A DNA stretch of 64,000 nt from Oscheius onirici (GCA_932521025.1 OW051470.1:806001-870000); one strand, 5' to 3'; shown: positions 10,484-24,274, counted from the stretch's first letter. The notes: generated by a model not told the origin, from the sequence alone. Numbers and translations are program-made.

Positions 10484-11586
10484 AATTTTGAACAGACTAT
10501 ATCCACGCGTACCCGATCAACCGTTTTTAGATCCTCTTTCGAAATGATGACCACGACTTTTGTAACGCCGCCCATAGCTACATTTCTGTAGAGCATCTTG
10601 GCGATGTTCAAAGCATGTCTATTCTTCAGGACACCGCGGATTTCGATGGGCTTTGAAGTTGTTCATCACTCTAAACTTTGCCTCACCTTCACCTAGGAAA
10701 CCTTCAACTTCTTTCGTGTAGTATAGCTCATAGTCGGGATGAATAATTTCGAAGACGCGATAGACGTGTCTTTTTCCGAACCCGACAACTGGGTCCTAAA
10801 AACAGAAAAATTACGACATTCCCGAAAAAAAGTACTAACCTTACATCCAGTTAGTCTTTTTTCTCCTATCTTCGTAAAATCTTAGGCGGGATTGTGAGAC
10901 CAGTCGACTTCTTTGTTGAGTCTTATGACATTTTCTTCCCGGTCGTAGTCAAAATACACGGAGACCACTCTAGTTCCAATTGAAGCTGCCAAAAAGTCAC
11001 ACAATGCCCCTCCTCCGGCGAAAATCAAAAAATATTTTTGTTGCTGAAGGCCTAGAATTTTGTTTTTAACTTTCAAAGTCGATTTTCTATGTAGCCTGTC
11101 TGTCTGTCCGTCCATGTAGATGAGCACAAGTTAGATGTAAAGAAATTACGTGATTGAGAATTGAGAGAAAAAATTGAAAATCGTAAAAATCGAAAATCGT
11201 ACAATTAGTTTTTAACAAGTCGCGACAGGAAAAGCAAGTGAGCAAACTTTACTTCTTACGACTGGTAGTTTCTTACTTGGGCAGTGTGTTTGGAACTGGA
11301 GAAAAATGGAAGCGGAACTAGGTGAGGCTATATGACATAGTGATAGGGAACACAAGGGTCTAACTGTAATTCTATCCTTGTATTTATAATTTTCGATGTT
11401 TTGCAGTGTTTTTTTGGCTTTCCAGAGCATGAAAACGTCAGAAAATATAATTTCCCTTTTTTGAAAATGGTATAGAAATAAAAGTACCTGAGCATGTTCT
11501 TTCTGGTCCTGAAAGTCGACCAACTCTCCTACCAATTGATAATCATCCCGTGAATTTATTTCTCTGATCAGGTCTTCGTCAAGCTG

Positions 11587-11883
11587 ATGGCGTTTTTTGT
11601 TAACACCATGAGGCTTCGGGTCAAGACCATCTTGAAGGTAATATCGCCGTTTTTTTTGCGTTTTTGCGTTTTTCGCCTTTTTCAGCCTTTTTCAAGCTCT
11701 ACCCCATCCAGCGAGACTTATCTCTGGCAGGAATATACTGAAAACGGTTCCATCGACCCAGTCAATGTCTTCGTCTTCTTTGCCTTCCTGATCGTTGCCC
11801 TCTTCTGTCTCTGTCTCATCGCCTGGCTCTGCGATCGCCGGGCTGTCTATTCCAGAGGCCATAGAGCTTCGAGAAACTATTGA
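11587..11883 (+). CDS. T2: 5'-truncated copy of the T membrane protein
   Basis: The region from about 11,695 to the stop at 11,883 matches T1 exon 2, including the membrane helix (FAFLIVALFCLCLIAWLCDRR) and the SRGHRASRNY tail. The first exon of T1 is missing. Instead the frame stays open leftward to an ATG at 11,587, through sequence that is the antisense of the first remaining D5 exon. It could be a chance chimeric frame, a spliced exon without a partner, or a pseudogene. Confidence 0.45.
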   Translation: MAFFVNTMRLRVKTILKVISPFFLRFCVFRLFQPFSSSTPSSETYLWQEYTENGSIDPVNVFVFFAFLIVALFCLCLIAWLCDRRAVYSRGHRASRNY

Positions 11884-11940
11884 ATGAACATGTTTATAGT
11901 TTGTTAGACTTAGTTTTTGCCAGTTTATTGCACACGGTTC

Positions 11941-12174
11941 TATAGGTCACGCCAAAATGACCTTCAAATTTTGGATCCGCGCGCTAAAACTATTTTTCAT
12001 TTTTACGGGTTTTATCAAGGATTTTTATCAGTTTTTTTTTTGTTACAGTATCGAGGGTTGTACCCGTATGTGACAATGGAAGAAAATAAATGACAAAAAG
12101 TTTGCTATAACCAGAAAAATAGTGAAAAATAGTTTTGGAACCAATATTTGAAGGTCATTTTGGCGAGACCTATA
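11941..12174. mobile_element. Foldback element, TATAGGTCACGCC ends
   Basis: Left arm TATAGGTCACGCCAAAATG plus ACCTTCAAATTTT, mirrored by AATATTTGAAGGT and CATTTTGGCGAGACCTATA. The interior is AT-rich with no frame. It lies between T2 and D6. Confidence 0.8.
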
Positions 12175-12201
12175 CACGTTTTGTTCAGTTGCAGATCATG
12201 G

Positions 12202-15200
12202 TTATCTCCTCACAAACAGCCACGGATTCGAAGATTCGGTCACAAAGACATGAGTAGGTCTCAATATATCTTCAATCTCGGCCGCAATTGACACGTTGTT
12301 TCCAAACAGAGCAATTTTGTTCGGAAACTTTCGGAGGCGGTCAAAGCCTGAAAAGTAAGTCACGAAGTTAAACAAAAGCTTACCTTTAAAATTGCTAGTC
12401 AATCGAAGATCATACTTGTTCTCCCAGTAGGGATCCACTTTCGAGCCGTCTTCTACGAGATAGAGATCGGCAGCTTGATATCCGATATCAATGGGAATTT
12501 CAAGCCCCATAGTTTTGTAGAAGGCGTCTTCGAAAAGGTCACCGCGAGGAAGCTGCTCGATGTGACAACAGATGACGGGAGCTGGAAGAACATTATTCTT
12601 ACTGTATTTCTGAATCTCTGACTTTTTGATTCTCTGACTTTCTGTCTCTCTGATTCTCTGAAAAACTCTTTGACCAGCTCCCCCTATTTCCTTGTGAAGC
12701 CTCTCTGGCTTCCTGGACTCACCGATCCTTTGCATCTGATTCTCCGGCTCTGTTACTCTGTGACTCTGTGAGTTTCACCTTCACTAACTCTCTGACTCTG
12801 CCTCTGTGACTCTGTAACTTTCTGACTGCCTGACTCACTGATCTCCTGACTCTCTGTCCTCTCTCTGTCCCTCTGCCCTTATGACTCTCTGACCCTCTAA
12901 GTCTAAAAACTCTCTGTCCCTCTGACTCACCGTCAATTTCTGGCTCCTCAAATGTAATTTTGTCCTCAAAGAAATCCTTCAGGACCATTTCACAAGCTAC
13001 TGGATCCGCCCAAGTGTAGATGTTCAACCTCATGTCTGGAACAAGTTCAGGGAAGGGTCCACCATTTTGCCTAGACATTTTCGCTTTTTATCTCCAATAT
13101 AAGACTTACATCGTGTGATCCAGCATTCGATTAAGATCGTAAAGTTGTTCAACTGTGGCGAAGGTAGTTTTGCTCGATAGACAAAACGGATCGTCATATC
13201 TCACAAGACCGTCCAAATTTGGGCGCTTGTAGAAGGTGGGAACAAACACGTGTGTATTGCAAGTACATAAAGGTACCGGTAGAAGAAGTTCTGAAAGTTT
13301 TATGGTGAGACAGAGAGGGACAGAGGGACAGAGAGGAACAGAGAAGGACAGAGCAACAGTACCTGGATGACTCTCCTTGATAATCCTTCTCCAATGATGA
13401 GTTATAGCCTCATGGTCTTTTTGAGTCCTTGTCCGCTCACCAAGTTCTTCATTGTTCCAGAAAGGTAGCTTCCAGTCCTCTACAAAGATTGCCTGTACTG
13501 CACTGAGATTGTAGTCTCCTTCGCACATTTCGACAACGTCGGACAGATTGTTGAAGCATAGGAACAAGTCCGTGTCCTGGTGAGAAAACATAGAGGGTCC
13601 CTAAAAATATAACTCAGGTTGTGACTCTAACAGACCATTTCTCCTGCTCTCTCCTCGTCCAAACAAAACTTTTTGTAGAAGCTTGATTCGAGTTTCTGAC
13701 CGCAAATCATCGCCTTCTGTCTTGTATCAGATCCTGTCAAAATTAACGTTCTCTCTAAGCTCTCATCCTACTTTTGGGCCTGATGATGGTGCCTCCCATC
13801 CCTTTGGAAATGTACCCTTCTTCCAGTCTTTTGAGAATTTTCAAATGTTTGCCGAAAAAATCCTGCACTTCGTTGAAGAGCAGTGAGCGGCAATCGTTGC
13901 GATCGTATGCATCAAATGTGTCGATGAGAGTCACCTGAAAACAGTCAGTCAATCAGTCAGTCTCACCCGTTCAACAGTATGCAAATCTTCCTCCGCGATG
14001 ATAACCACAACCTTCGAAATTCCACCCATAGCAACATCCTTGCACAGCATTTTCAAGTTGCTCAAACATTTTTTGTCTTTAATAACTCCTCTGATTTCAA
14101 CGGGATCTAAGAACACTTTACTGGAGAGTTTGGTATCATCACTTACCATCACCATAGAACCCTTCTACCTCTTTAGTGTAGTAGAGTTCATAGTCGGGAT
14201 GGATGATTTCAAAGGCGCGGTAGATGCTTGTTTTACCGAAGACGATGACGGGGTCCTGAAACGGAAACGGGACAATAGCATAAACTGGAAACGAAAATCA
14301 GTCAAAATGTGAACAAGTTTAGTTTTTTTCTGTCAGTCCCAACTTTTAGACTGATTCAGAAGCCAATAATCAGGGCAAACATAAGACTAGTACTGTAAAT
14401 ACTCAGCTGTCACGACCGGGTCAAAACAGTATCCAGATGAGCAATTAGCTGTGAATCAAGAGGGTGACTACTCAGAATAGGCCAAAAGAAGACTGTATTG
14501 GAAACAGTGGTGGGAAGGTTTTTGACTCTCTCCCAAAATTGCTAAGTCAGTGAGTTCTGGCCAAAGACCAGTAACTGAACTCACCTTACATCCAATTAGT
14601 CGCTTCTCTCCAATTTTCGTAAAGGCAAAAGCCCGATTATGAGTCTTGTCCAGAGCTTTGTTCAGTCTTATCAAATTCTTTTCTTGATCGTAATCAAAAT
14701 ACAGCGAGGTCACGTTTGTGCGAGTTGCGGCTGTCAAAAAGTCACACAGAGCTCCACCTCTAGCGAAAATCTGAAGTTTTATTTCTCTTTATTATGAGTT
14801 AATAGGCTCACGCGTAGTTTTCCGCTAGAGGGACCCTTTTTCATGGCGATAAAATTCTCCAGAATGTCGGTGTTGCTGAAGGTCTAAAAACTGTTTTCAA
14901 ACTCATTTTTCTGATCGCAAATGACGTTTTTTTTAAATTTGTGTTCTGGAAAGTTGTAGCTTTTTACCTGAGCTTCAACTTTGCAAAACATCACAAAGTC
15001 AAAAAATGACATTGTCGGACAGAAAATCATACTTGCGCATGTCCATTCTGAGCTTGGAAGTTGACCAATTCTCCTCTTAGTTGGTAGCCTTCAGTGGAAT
15101 TGATCTCTTTGATCAGTTCCTCGTCCAATTGATAACTGTTTTTGTTCACTTCGTAAGGATGAGATTCCAAACCATCTTGGAGGAAATACCCCAAGGAGGT

Positions 15201-15425
15201 GGGGTAGTTCACGTGAGATGATGTACTGGAAAGTGGATTTTAACAGAGAGTAAGAGGGACAAAGGGACAGCGAGGAAAGTGAGGAACTCAAAGTACCATT
15301 AACATAAAAAAAGGATAGATTGTTATTTTTTGGAAACAGAATTTCTGAATTACTTACCTCGCTGATGAAAATGTAGTCGGTGTCATTGAATTTTATGTAA
15401 CATCCAAAGTCGACGTGGCTTTAAT
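12202..15425 (-). CDS. D6: divergent DXO/RAI1-like protein with an extra C-terminal domain
   Basis: At least eleven exons can be followed to a stop at 12,202. In order: GELVNFQAQN (15,050-15,220), YFDYDQEKNLIRLNK and FAFTKIGEKRLIGCK (14,580-14,760), FEIIHPDYELYYTKEVEGF (14,150-14,260), PVEIRGVIKD with GGISKVVVIIAEED (13,970-14,110), then a domain not in DXO: FSHQDTDLFLCFNNL, HHWRRIIKESHPG, LPDMRLNIYTW-like and ICCHIEQLPRGD. DXO/RAI1 enzymes use Glu-x-Asp and Glu-x-Lys; here these are EVE and EIR, so catalysis is doubtful. The match to DXO rests on the EVE...EIR...GGISKV order, which parallels D1. Several introns are filled with CTGACTCT repeats. The first exon near 15,360-15,420 lacks a visible ATG. 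Confidence 0.55.
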
Positions 15426-15785
15426 GTGGACTTTTTTCCTCGGCACCAGCTAGGCTTACAATATTGGAAAATCTTACGTATATTTTAATAAAAAAAGACT
15501 TCAAAATTGAATAGTAATAAAAATGGCTGGAGATAACCAGTGGACTGGGACAGGTTTACTGCGTCCAGTCCTCCCCTCCTCCGATCAATTCTCTACACTC
15601 TAAACACTCTTTTCTTGGCTCCAAACGCTCAAGATATGAAATATTTTTGGAGGAACTTTGGGGAGAAAAAAATATGAGACACGGAAATGGAAAAGGCGAT
15701 GGAAAAATCTCCGAAATAATTCGAACAGTAACTGTCTTTGCCTTCATTTCCTTTGCCCACTCTCGGCGATTTGGCGGCCAGCCGT

Positions 15786-15857
15786 GGGGGTATAGCTCAG
15801 TGGCAGAGCATTCGACTGCAGATCGAGAGGTCCCCGGTTCAAATCCGGGTGCCCCCT
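15786..15857 (+). tRNA. tRNA-Cys (GCA)
   Basis: Complete cloverleaf of 72 nt: acceptor GGGGGTA/TGCCCCC, A box TAGCTCAGTGGCAGAG, anticodon loop CTGCAGA with GCA, T arm GGTTCAAATCC. A T-run (CTTTTTTTG) follows as an RNA polymerase III terminator. No intron. It lies between D6 and the Nbs1-like gene. Confidence 0.95.
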
Positions 15858-16003
15858 AGTCTTTTTTGCTTTTTTTTTGTTATTGATCTCAATTGAGATA
15901 GGAACTATTGCAAACTACTTTTGACCAGTTGGAATGTTTATTCGATTTTTACACCTGTTTCGTATTAACCGGGACTCTAAACATGTACATTTTTCACCAA
16001 GAA

Positions 16004-17831
<1,828 letters not shown>

Positions 17832-18751
17832 TCTTGAACTGTATTATACGAGTTCAGAAAAGCAGGAAAATTATTCAAAAAGCGAAAGCCATAGCAGAGA
17901 AATCGCTTCGGTACCGAGACCGCCAAAAACTGAATTTGAAATTAAAAAAAGCTCTCAATTTTTATTAGCTATGATACCTTGTATAGGGGAAAAACTTTGG
18001 CAATGCTTTTGGAGAAAATGAGCCGGGCACAGTCTGTGAGCAGAAAGGGGACCGGTTCGGAGTAAGGATAAGGAAAAAAATGAAGTAGGCCCGTAAGATC
18101 AGGGGGATAGTGGGAAATCACCGAAAAACAACAAAACTTTGTGAAAAAAAACTAGACTTGACGGTAGGACCGTCGGTAAGACTCGTCGATAGAGCTGAGA
18201 ACGAAGGTTCCAGGGAAGACGGGGTAGTCCGTCGGAGTGTAGGGCACTGCAAGATTTTTGAGGTTAGTGGGACAATGGGTACTGTACTCTTTATAAGTCT
18301 CTCTGTACTCTTGATTTAGGCATCTGACTCTTCTCTGTTAACATGTACTGCATCCCAAACTACATGTAGACTTAGAATCCAGACTTGTACTGAACGAGAG
18401 TCTTACTGACCTGTCTCTCTGTTTCCCGTAATTTCGACTAAATGACCCAGAGCCTGAGTCCTGCATAACTTTTTCTACTGTAACCTGAACGACATGTACT
18501 TTTCTTCTGTTAAAGTTCAGATGTGTACTGGGACAGAGGCTCATGAACTGTTTAGAATCACTCTGTTCTACTGTTTTCTTCACTAGACTGTCTCTACTGA
18601 AATTGTACTGAACTCTTCGAATCTAGACACATACTGCTCTCTGTTACAAAGTACTCATCCCACTTGTCTCTCCATTATACCGACCTGTGTTTTTTATTCT
18701 AGAAAGAGTCAAAACTACTGATCGAGATAGTCAGATCTCACCCGTATCCCT
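17832..18751. other. Gene spacer
   Basis: No frame with exon-like features. The right half is built of TACTGT, TCTCTACTG and GACTGTCTC words, low-complexity sequence also seen in introns nearby. Promoter elements of the flanking gene cannot be identified by eye. Confidence 0.5.
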
Positions 18752-21650
18752 TTACTCTGTAGTGATAAGTTCTCCCCAGTTCGTCCCTACCAAAGACTGT
18801 CTATATCTGTCTATGTCTTCCAATCCCCTGTCCCCCAACTCACTGTCAGCTTGACAGAGCCTCTCCCTGCTCTCCAGAACTTTCGTGTACTCTTTCGGAG
18901 TGTGAACAGTTCTCTCACTGAGTCTCTCAACGATTTTGCTACATTCCGTCACCATCTTCTTCATCTCCTCCCGACTCTCATCCGTCGTCAGAGAGAACAT
19001 GGCCGAGAGAGCTCCGCTACCGTAGGCGAACATCAGAATCTTGCGAGTGACTAGATCCTTCGGATTTCTAACTCTTACTATAACTTTTAAAGAACTGTAA
19101 CTTACCCAGAGGATAGGAAAGTTATCAGTTGAGCTAAGAGGGAAGGGGTATACATGTTTCCAATGTTCCTGTTCAGTACCAGATACGGATCCGTCTTCTC
19201 CTTCCAGAGAGGGTCAGCGGCTTCGATCTGGAGCTTTTCCACTTCCCTCTTAACCAGAGAGCTGTTCCTACTGTAAGAGTACAGTATACTGAACTGAAAT
19301 TTCTCTCACCTGATCAGTTCATAGTTCTCATGACTGTAGACTCCCCGTTCACCGTCCTCATTGGCAAGTTTTCCAATGACCTTGTGGACGAGCTTACTGT
19401 AGGGACAGTGTAGGAAGAGTCCGTCAAAGTCGAGCAGTTTTGGGGCTAGAGATACAGTAAGAATTGAATCGAGAGTATGACTACCTGGAAGTTCCATTCG
19501 GACAGCCCTGTCCCTGTACATTTCGTAACAGCCAGTCGCACAGTTCAGGTAACAGTTGACACTGTCTCCTCCATCGACGATCGGGTACTCGAGGTTCTCC
19601 TTTCCTGAAAATGGAGAGTCAGGGATTGGAGAAAAGAGTTTTTCGACTAGTTTCTTCAAAACAACAGTTCCCTTCACAGTACTCTTTCAAAGCAGACCAA
19701 AACTCTACTTTGATCCAGGCAAGAAAAATGACAGAGAGTCTCTGGTTGGTTCTGGCTCTGACTCTGGTTTGTTCTTTATGTAACTCAGAGTCTACAGTCC
19801 AGTAGACAGTCCATCTACAATACAGTACATGGCATCTGAAAGTCGTAGAGCTCAGAGCCTACAGTACGAACCAACATTTTGTATGTCAATACCGTAAAAG
19901 CTCTAATAGAAGCACCCCTGTACGCATTACGAATGCATTTTTTTTCCGGGTGAATACATACTTTTTCAACTTATATTTTATTTTTCCTTAGTAGCTGAGA
20001 TGTCTATCTGTATGGGAAAAATAGTCGGAAAGTTGGGAAAATTTTTCCTCAACCCGAAAAATATGCGTACGTAATTGCGTACAAGGGTGCTTCTATTTAT
20101 TTTTATTTAGCTTCTACAGTAATTTATTCTGTTGCCTACATTTACGTATACTGTCTGTATAACCTGTCTCTCATCGAACTGATAGTCTTTGGTAGTTCTA
20201 CTGGATTGCACAGTTATACTCTTATTTGTACCAGTTTAGTTCCCCATAAACTCATCTGGACGAAATCAATATCTATCCCGATGTTTATCCCCTTCGATGT
20301 TCATATTCTGGACCTTAACTGAAATGTTCAGTTTGTTGAAATATTTGAGACCCATTATTCATCATTGATGTTTATACCAACTGACTAATGTTTAAACAAA
20401 CATAAACTGAAAGCAGACTCACTGCACGGCTTGTAAAAGTCCCAAGTCCTCAGAGCATTGCAGACTCGAAGACCACGATCCAAAACAATTGGGGCATTGG
20501 GAGTGATGAGGAGAGCAATAGCTCCAGCTCCGCCAGTAGGTCTGGCCGGTCCTTTCTCGTAAATGGCGATGTCGGACATGACGACGATGGCATTCCTCGG
20601 TTCGAACTCGTAGTTGGAGTACATCCAGTCAACAGCGTGGAAGAGGGCCTGGGCTCCTCCGTAGCAGGCATGTTTTACGTCGGCTCCCTGTAAATTTGGT
20701 CTGTCTCTGAGTCTCTGAGTCTGACTCTCTGTCCCTTTATCTCTGTGATTCTCTGAATCTCCAGCTCTCTCATTTCCGTTGTCTCTGATTCTCCCTTCCT
20801 CACCTCAATATTCTTGTTTCCCGGAAACAAAGTCATCAGTTCCGACTTGACACTCTTGCTCTTGTCCACCAGAGTCTCCGTCCCAACTTCCAGAAATCCA
20901 ATGCTGTTGGGGTCAATCTTGTACTCTTTCAGAAGACTACAAACAGCTGTTAGTGCCATCGAGACGACATCCTCATTGTCTCCACAGAATCCCATCTCAT
21001 TCTGTTCCAGTCCTTTGGTATACTTTCCAGTTGTTACTTTGTAAGGGATCTTGTCAAACTGAAAATCATGTTTGAAGAAATGTGCAAACAGGATCTCTTT
21101 TCAATCTTTGAACGAGAGAAAATTGGCATAACTCGATGTTTTCTACTGGCTCCTCTGCATGGAAATTGGCTACATTTTCCGGGAAACTGTAGAGGGATTG
21201 TGCCAAAGAACAGTTCTTTATCCTACTGTATGATTTGTTCAATAAAAAGAGGCTACTACCGTAACCCATGGTGTTCGTGACGAGACCAAAACATAATTGT
21301 CAAGCTTCGGGATGTTCTGCAAAGTTGTAGCTTTTGATCTGGCCTACAACTTCTCAGAACATCGCTAAGCTGAAAAATTACTTTCTGAAATCGAAAAGTG
21401 GCTGTCATATTGTGGCATTGGGCAAGTTCTGTATGGTTGTGGTATTGGCTATGTCAGTTCAAAATGTCAGTAAAAACTCGATTAACCTTGAAATTTTAGA
21501 TTCTTTCAACTTATTTTTAAGCTTTTTCTTCTGAAAACAAAAAAAACAAAATTCTAAAAAAATACCCACCTCTTCCAAGTCCTTCTGTCGGACGACGTTC
21601 TTCGGATAGTACATCGTGACGGCCGAAATGCCCACGTTTTCGACAACCAT
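18752..21650 (-). CDS. hmgs-1: Hydroxymethylglutaryl-CoA synthase
   Basis: It condenses acetyl-CoA with acetoacetyl-CoA to HMG-CoA, the entry to the mevalonate pathway; the cytosolic form is expected in worms. Seven exons: 21,650-21,571 (start ATG at 21,650; [16 protein letters not shown]), about 21,059-20,800, 20,690-20,422, 19,600-19,490, 19,450-19,310, 19,260-19,110 and 19,050-18,752. Active-site residues are present: Glu in [16 protein letters not shown], the nucleophile Cys in [17 protein letters not shown], and His in [29 protein letters not shown] and [16 protein letters not shown] also match the family. Length about 450, normal. A foldback element sits in the largest intron. The worm symbol is given by orthology. 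Confidence 0.9.
19904..20099. mobile_element. Foldback element, CTAATAGAAGCACCC ends
   Basis: Left AATAGAAGCACCCCTGTACGC and ACGAATGCATTTTTTTTCC are mirrored by AAAAATATGCGTACGTAATT and GCGTACAAGGGTGCTTCTATT. It is related to the elements at 8.4 and 9.9 kb. In an intron of the HMG-CoA synthase gene. Confidence 0.85.
21300..21372. repeat. Short foldback with CAAAGTTGTAG arms
   Basis: GATGTTCTGCAAAGTTGTAG is mirrored by CTACAACTTCTCAGAACATC across a 20 bp loop. The same hairpin type occurs at 9.97-10.04, 14.93-15.01 and 48.36-48.44 kb. In the first intron of the HMG-CoA synthase gene. Confidence 0.75.
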
Positions 21651-23573
21651 TTTGGTTCTCTAAAATCGTTTTTAAACCTATTTTAAGAAGAAAATCGAAA
21701 AATCTGGGGAAACTGAGAGAGAACAAGGTACAAGGCGCTCCCTTTGATAAGAAAAAGTGAATTACGGCGGGTCTTCTGTGTACTTTTTGTGGCTTAAAGA
21801 AACGTGTGATAAGAGTGCACAAAAATGTTGCAAATGAGGGAAACTGGGGAGAGTTAAAGGACTGTTTAGAGCGTTGGGAAATTTGTGCGGGGCTTGAAAT
21901 GGCCAAAGGGCAGACTGCTTGACTCCAAATTTTTTTTTCGTGACGTTGCGCTTAAACAACGGTCCCCAAAAGTTCCTAAAAGTTCAAAATTTTCAACAAA
22001 AAAATTAGAAAACTGCGAAAAGCGAGCGCTTTTGGAAAAATTTCGAATTTTAGTGGAGAAGCTATAGAAAACTTTTTTGTGGAAGATTCTGCCAAAAAAT
22101 GAATTGAGTGAGAGGAAGAAAAACGTGGCAAAGATGATGAAAGAGTGACATACATTTCAAATTTTGTGAGAACGCTTCTTTGCCGCACGGTTAGGGGAGA
22201 CAGGCGGTACAGTAGTGACGGGACCCGCCCTGACCAGAGGACTTGAGAAAACGAGGGTTTTATTAGTATTTTGAAGAGTACTGGGTTTGGAAAGAGTCCA
22301 GACTGGGAGAGAAAGAGAGTCTAGAAGTTTCCAGAAGAAACAACGGACAGGGAGAGTTGGCTAAGAGTCAGGGGGTTTGAGCCTGAATCCAGTGGTAAGA
22401 GACAGGAGGAGTCCAGAGTCAGTAGTCAAGATTTAGAGAAGAGAGTCTGTACAAAAATAGGAACAGGATCGGTTCTGGTTACTGTAGGACAGCAAACTGA
22501 ACAGGGAAGGAAAATTACATGAAAATTGCCTCGAATTTCAGGCGAGGAACATGAAAAACAAGGATCGGAAACCTAGAACAGAAGTTAAATACTGAGGGAT
22601 AGGAGAAGAGAAAAATTGGATTGAAACTTGAAAATAAAAAAAATGTTGTCGGAGTCAGACCGGTGGTAGCTGTTTTATAGTCCGCAATCGGATATGCAAA
22701 CGGAAATGAGACACTCAGACAGTCCGTCTAGATATGATGAAATTGAGAGAGTCACGAGACTTTATGAAAAAAATCCGCAGTGACGAGAGCGCGCACAGAC
22801 ACCGGGTCTTTTTTTTAGTATAAGATTGGCAACGCCGTTTCAGGGCTACAGTAGAAATTCATGACTTCGCTCTGTCACGAAACCCCAGTCGTGAATTCCC
22901 TTTCATTTCTCCTTTGTTACCCTCCTCCAGTCACTCTCCCTGACCCTCCAAAGAATACCGAAATTGTATTTGAACCCACTCCCTCCCAAGCCTAATTTCA
23001 AAATGTAGAACCTAAACGGATAGCCCGGCCCGTTCCTAGCTTTAGTGAGTTTCAGTCCTACTGTCCCTTCCCATCTTCCATTGTCACTCTGTTCCAGTCA
23101 CTCCCTGTCCCTTCCAAGAAACTATCAAAGGCCCTTCGCGCACTTGCTTTTCCTGTCGCGACTTGTTAAAACTAATTTGTGCACAAAGCTCCCCTCCTTA
23201 TCCTCAATTAGAGCTTCAGACAAACACAAACACACAGAGACTTGGGAGCAATTTAAAATAGATTCTATCCCCCAACAAAAAAAAACATAAAATTTAGGCC
23301 ATCCACTTTGCAAAGCCGTCTATCGATAAATAGTGACTCATGAGATTGCATTTTGAGAGCTAAAGGTCGCTCGACGATGACAGAAATGCTCCGAGACAAA
23401 TGGTTAGGGAGAAGGCTACGAGACGAGGTTCACAGATAAGTCATTGGGGCAAGCGGCCTGCCAAAAGGTCGCACTCACAGAAGTTTCTAGAACCGACGGA
23501 GGAGTTGGCAACTCCTGCCAAAGCCCATAGGACAATTTCTGTTCAAAAATCACACTTCATTGGAAAACGTAAC

Positions 23574-23722
23574 CATGGTTTGTTCAATAAAAAGAAAGCA
23601 TAACCCATACACTTTGCTGCGAGACAATTATATAACACAAACGGTAGGATACTCAGCCAGGAAACTTGGCTGAATATTCTATTCCAGTTACTGTAATGAT
23701 CTCTTTTTGTTGAACAAACCAT
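23574..23722. mobile_element. Small foldback element, ATGGTTTGTTCAA ends
   Basis: ATGGTTTGTTCAATAAAAAGA is mirrored by TCTTTTTGTTGAACAAACCAT. The ends match the larger elements at 27.5 and 46.2 kb. An inner palindrome surrounds GATACTCAGCCAGGAAACTT. A fragment of the same arm lies at 21,233-21,260. Confidence 0.8.
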
Positions 23723-23859
23723 AAAAGAGTCGTCACGAAATATTAAGCGGTCTCTTGATAGACATTCTCATTGGAATCAATCATGGGGCTGGTCCATTCG
23801 GGACAGTAGTTTCTAAAGTGTCTTCTCTGTTCAGTCTAGCTCCTTACAAAGTAGGTGAA

Positions 23860-24181
23860 AGAACGTGGCTCTGTCCCGTTGATCTCTATATCGAACTGGA
23901 GTCTTCCTTCAGCCCTTTAGCCCTAATACAAAGTTTTATCGTTATCCTGAGAGACTGAGTCAAGGACAGGGCAAGGGACGAGATCTGGTCTGAGGGACAG
24001 AGGGACCCTCTGCCTGTCTTCCAAAATATCTGATGTTTTGGTTTCTATGCAGAAAAAATGGATAAAACTACAGCTTCGGAGCAACTGAAAGAACGCGGCT
24101 CTGTCCCGTTGATCTCTATATCGAACTGGAGTCTTCCTTCAGCCCTTCAGCCCTAATACAAAGTTTTATCGTTTTATCGTT
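23860..24181 (+). repeat. Direct repeat pair of about 90 bp
   Basis: The block GAAAGAACGTGGCTCTGTCC through AAAGTTTTATCGTT at 23,860-23,945 recurs at 24,088-24,178 with very few changes (ACGTGG versus ACGCGG). No coding sense is apparent. Confidence 0.8.
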
Positions 24182-24274
24182 AGCTACCGTAATCTTCGCC
24201 AAGAGTATCCGGAGCTTCTGTAGAATGAATTGGAGAAGGTCATAGCAGTTGCGGACGACGCTGTCCACAAAGAC

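Larger units (their letters stand above)
8104..11640 (-). pseudogene. D5: broken DXO/RAI1-like paralogue, left unit of the duplication
   Basis: Exons match D6 one for one: a 5' exon (about 11,517-11,640, containing DGLDPKPHGV), a core with YFDYDREENVIRLNK, exon FEIIHPDYELYYTKEVEGF, then IEIRGVLKN and GGVTKVVVIISKED, and the C-terminal domain (YQDTDLFLSFNNV, HHWRGLIGKIHPG, CCTIELVPSG). A TAA stop interrupts it at 10,882-10,884, where D6 has Phe. The splice phase before IEIRGV does not match, part of the last domain is missing, and the first exon is cut at the duplication boundary. Four foldback elements have entered its introns. Probably not functional; a truncated product cannot be excluded. 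Confidence 0.65.
7850..11690. repeat. Tandem segmental duplication, left unit (T1 exon 2 plus D5)
   Basis: This unit and the one at about 11,690-15,200 share the same content in the same order: the T membrane exon on plus, then the D gene on minus. T exon 2 and D coding exons align across both units. The left D lacks its 5' exon and the right T lacks its first exon, exactly as expected if the copied segment ran from the T intron into an early D exon. Confidence 0.75.
21651..24230. other. Intergenic region with repeats, no gene seen
   Basis: Short frames lack exon features. The left part is AT-rich and may hold the promoter of the HMG-CoA synthase gene. At 23,130-23,260 it carries an inverted copy of the repeat found at 25.4-25.6 kb. 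Further right are a foldback element (23,574-23,722) and two direct repeats (23,860-23,948 and 24,091-24,181). Confidence 0.5.
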
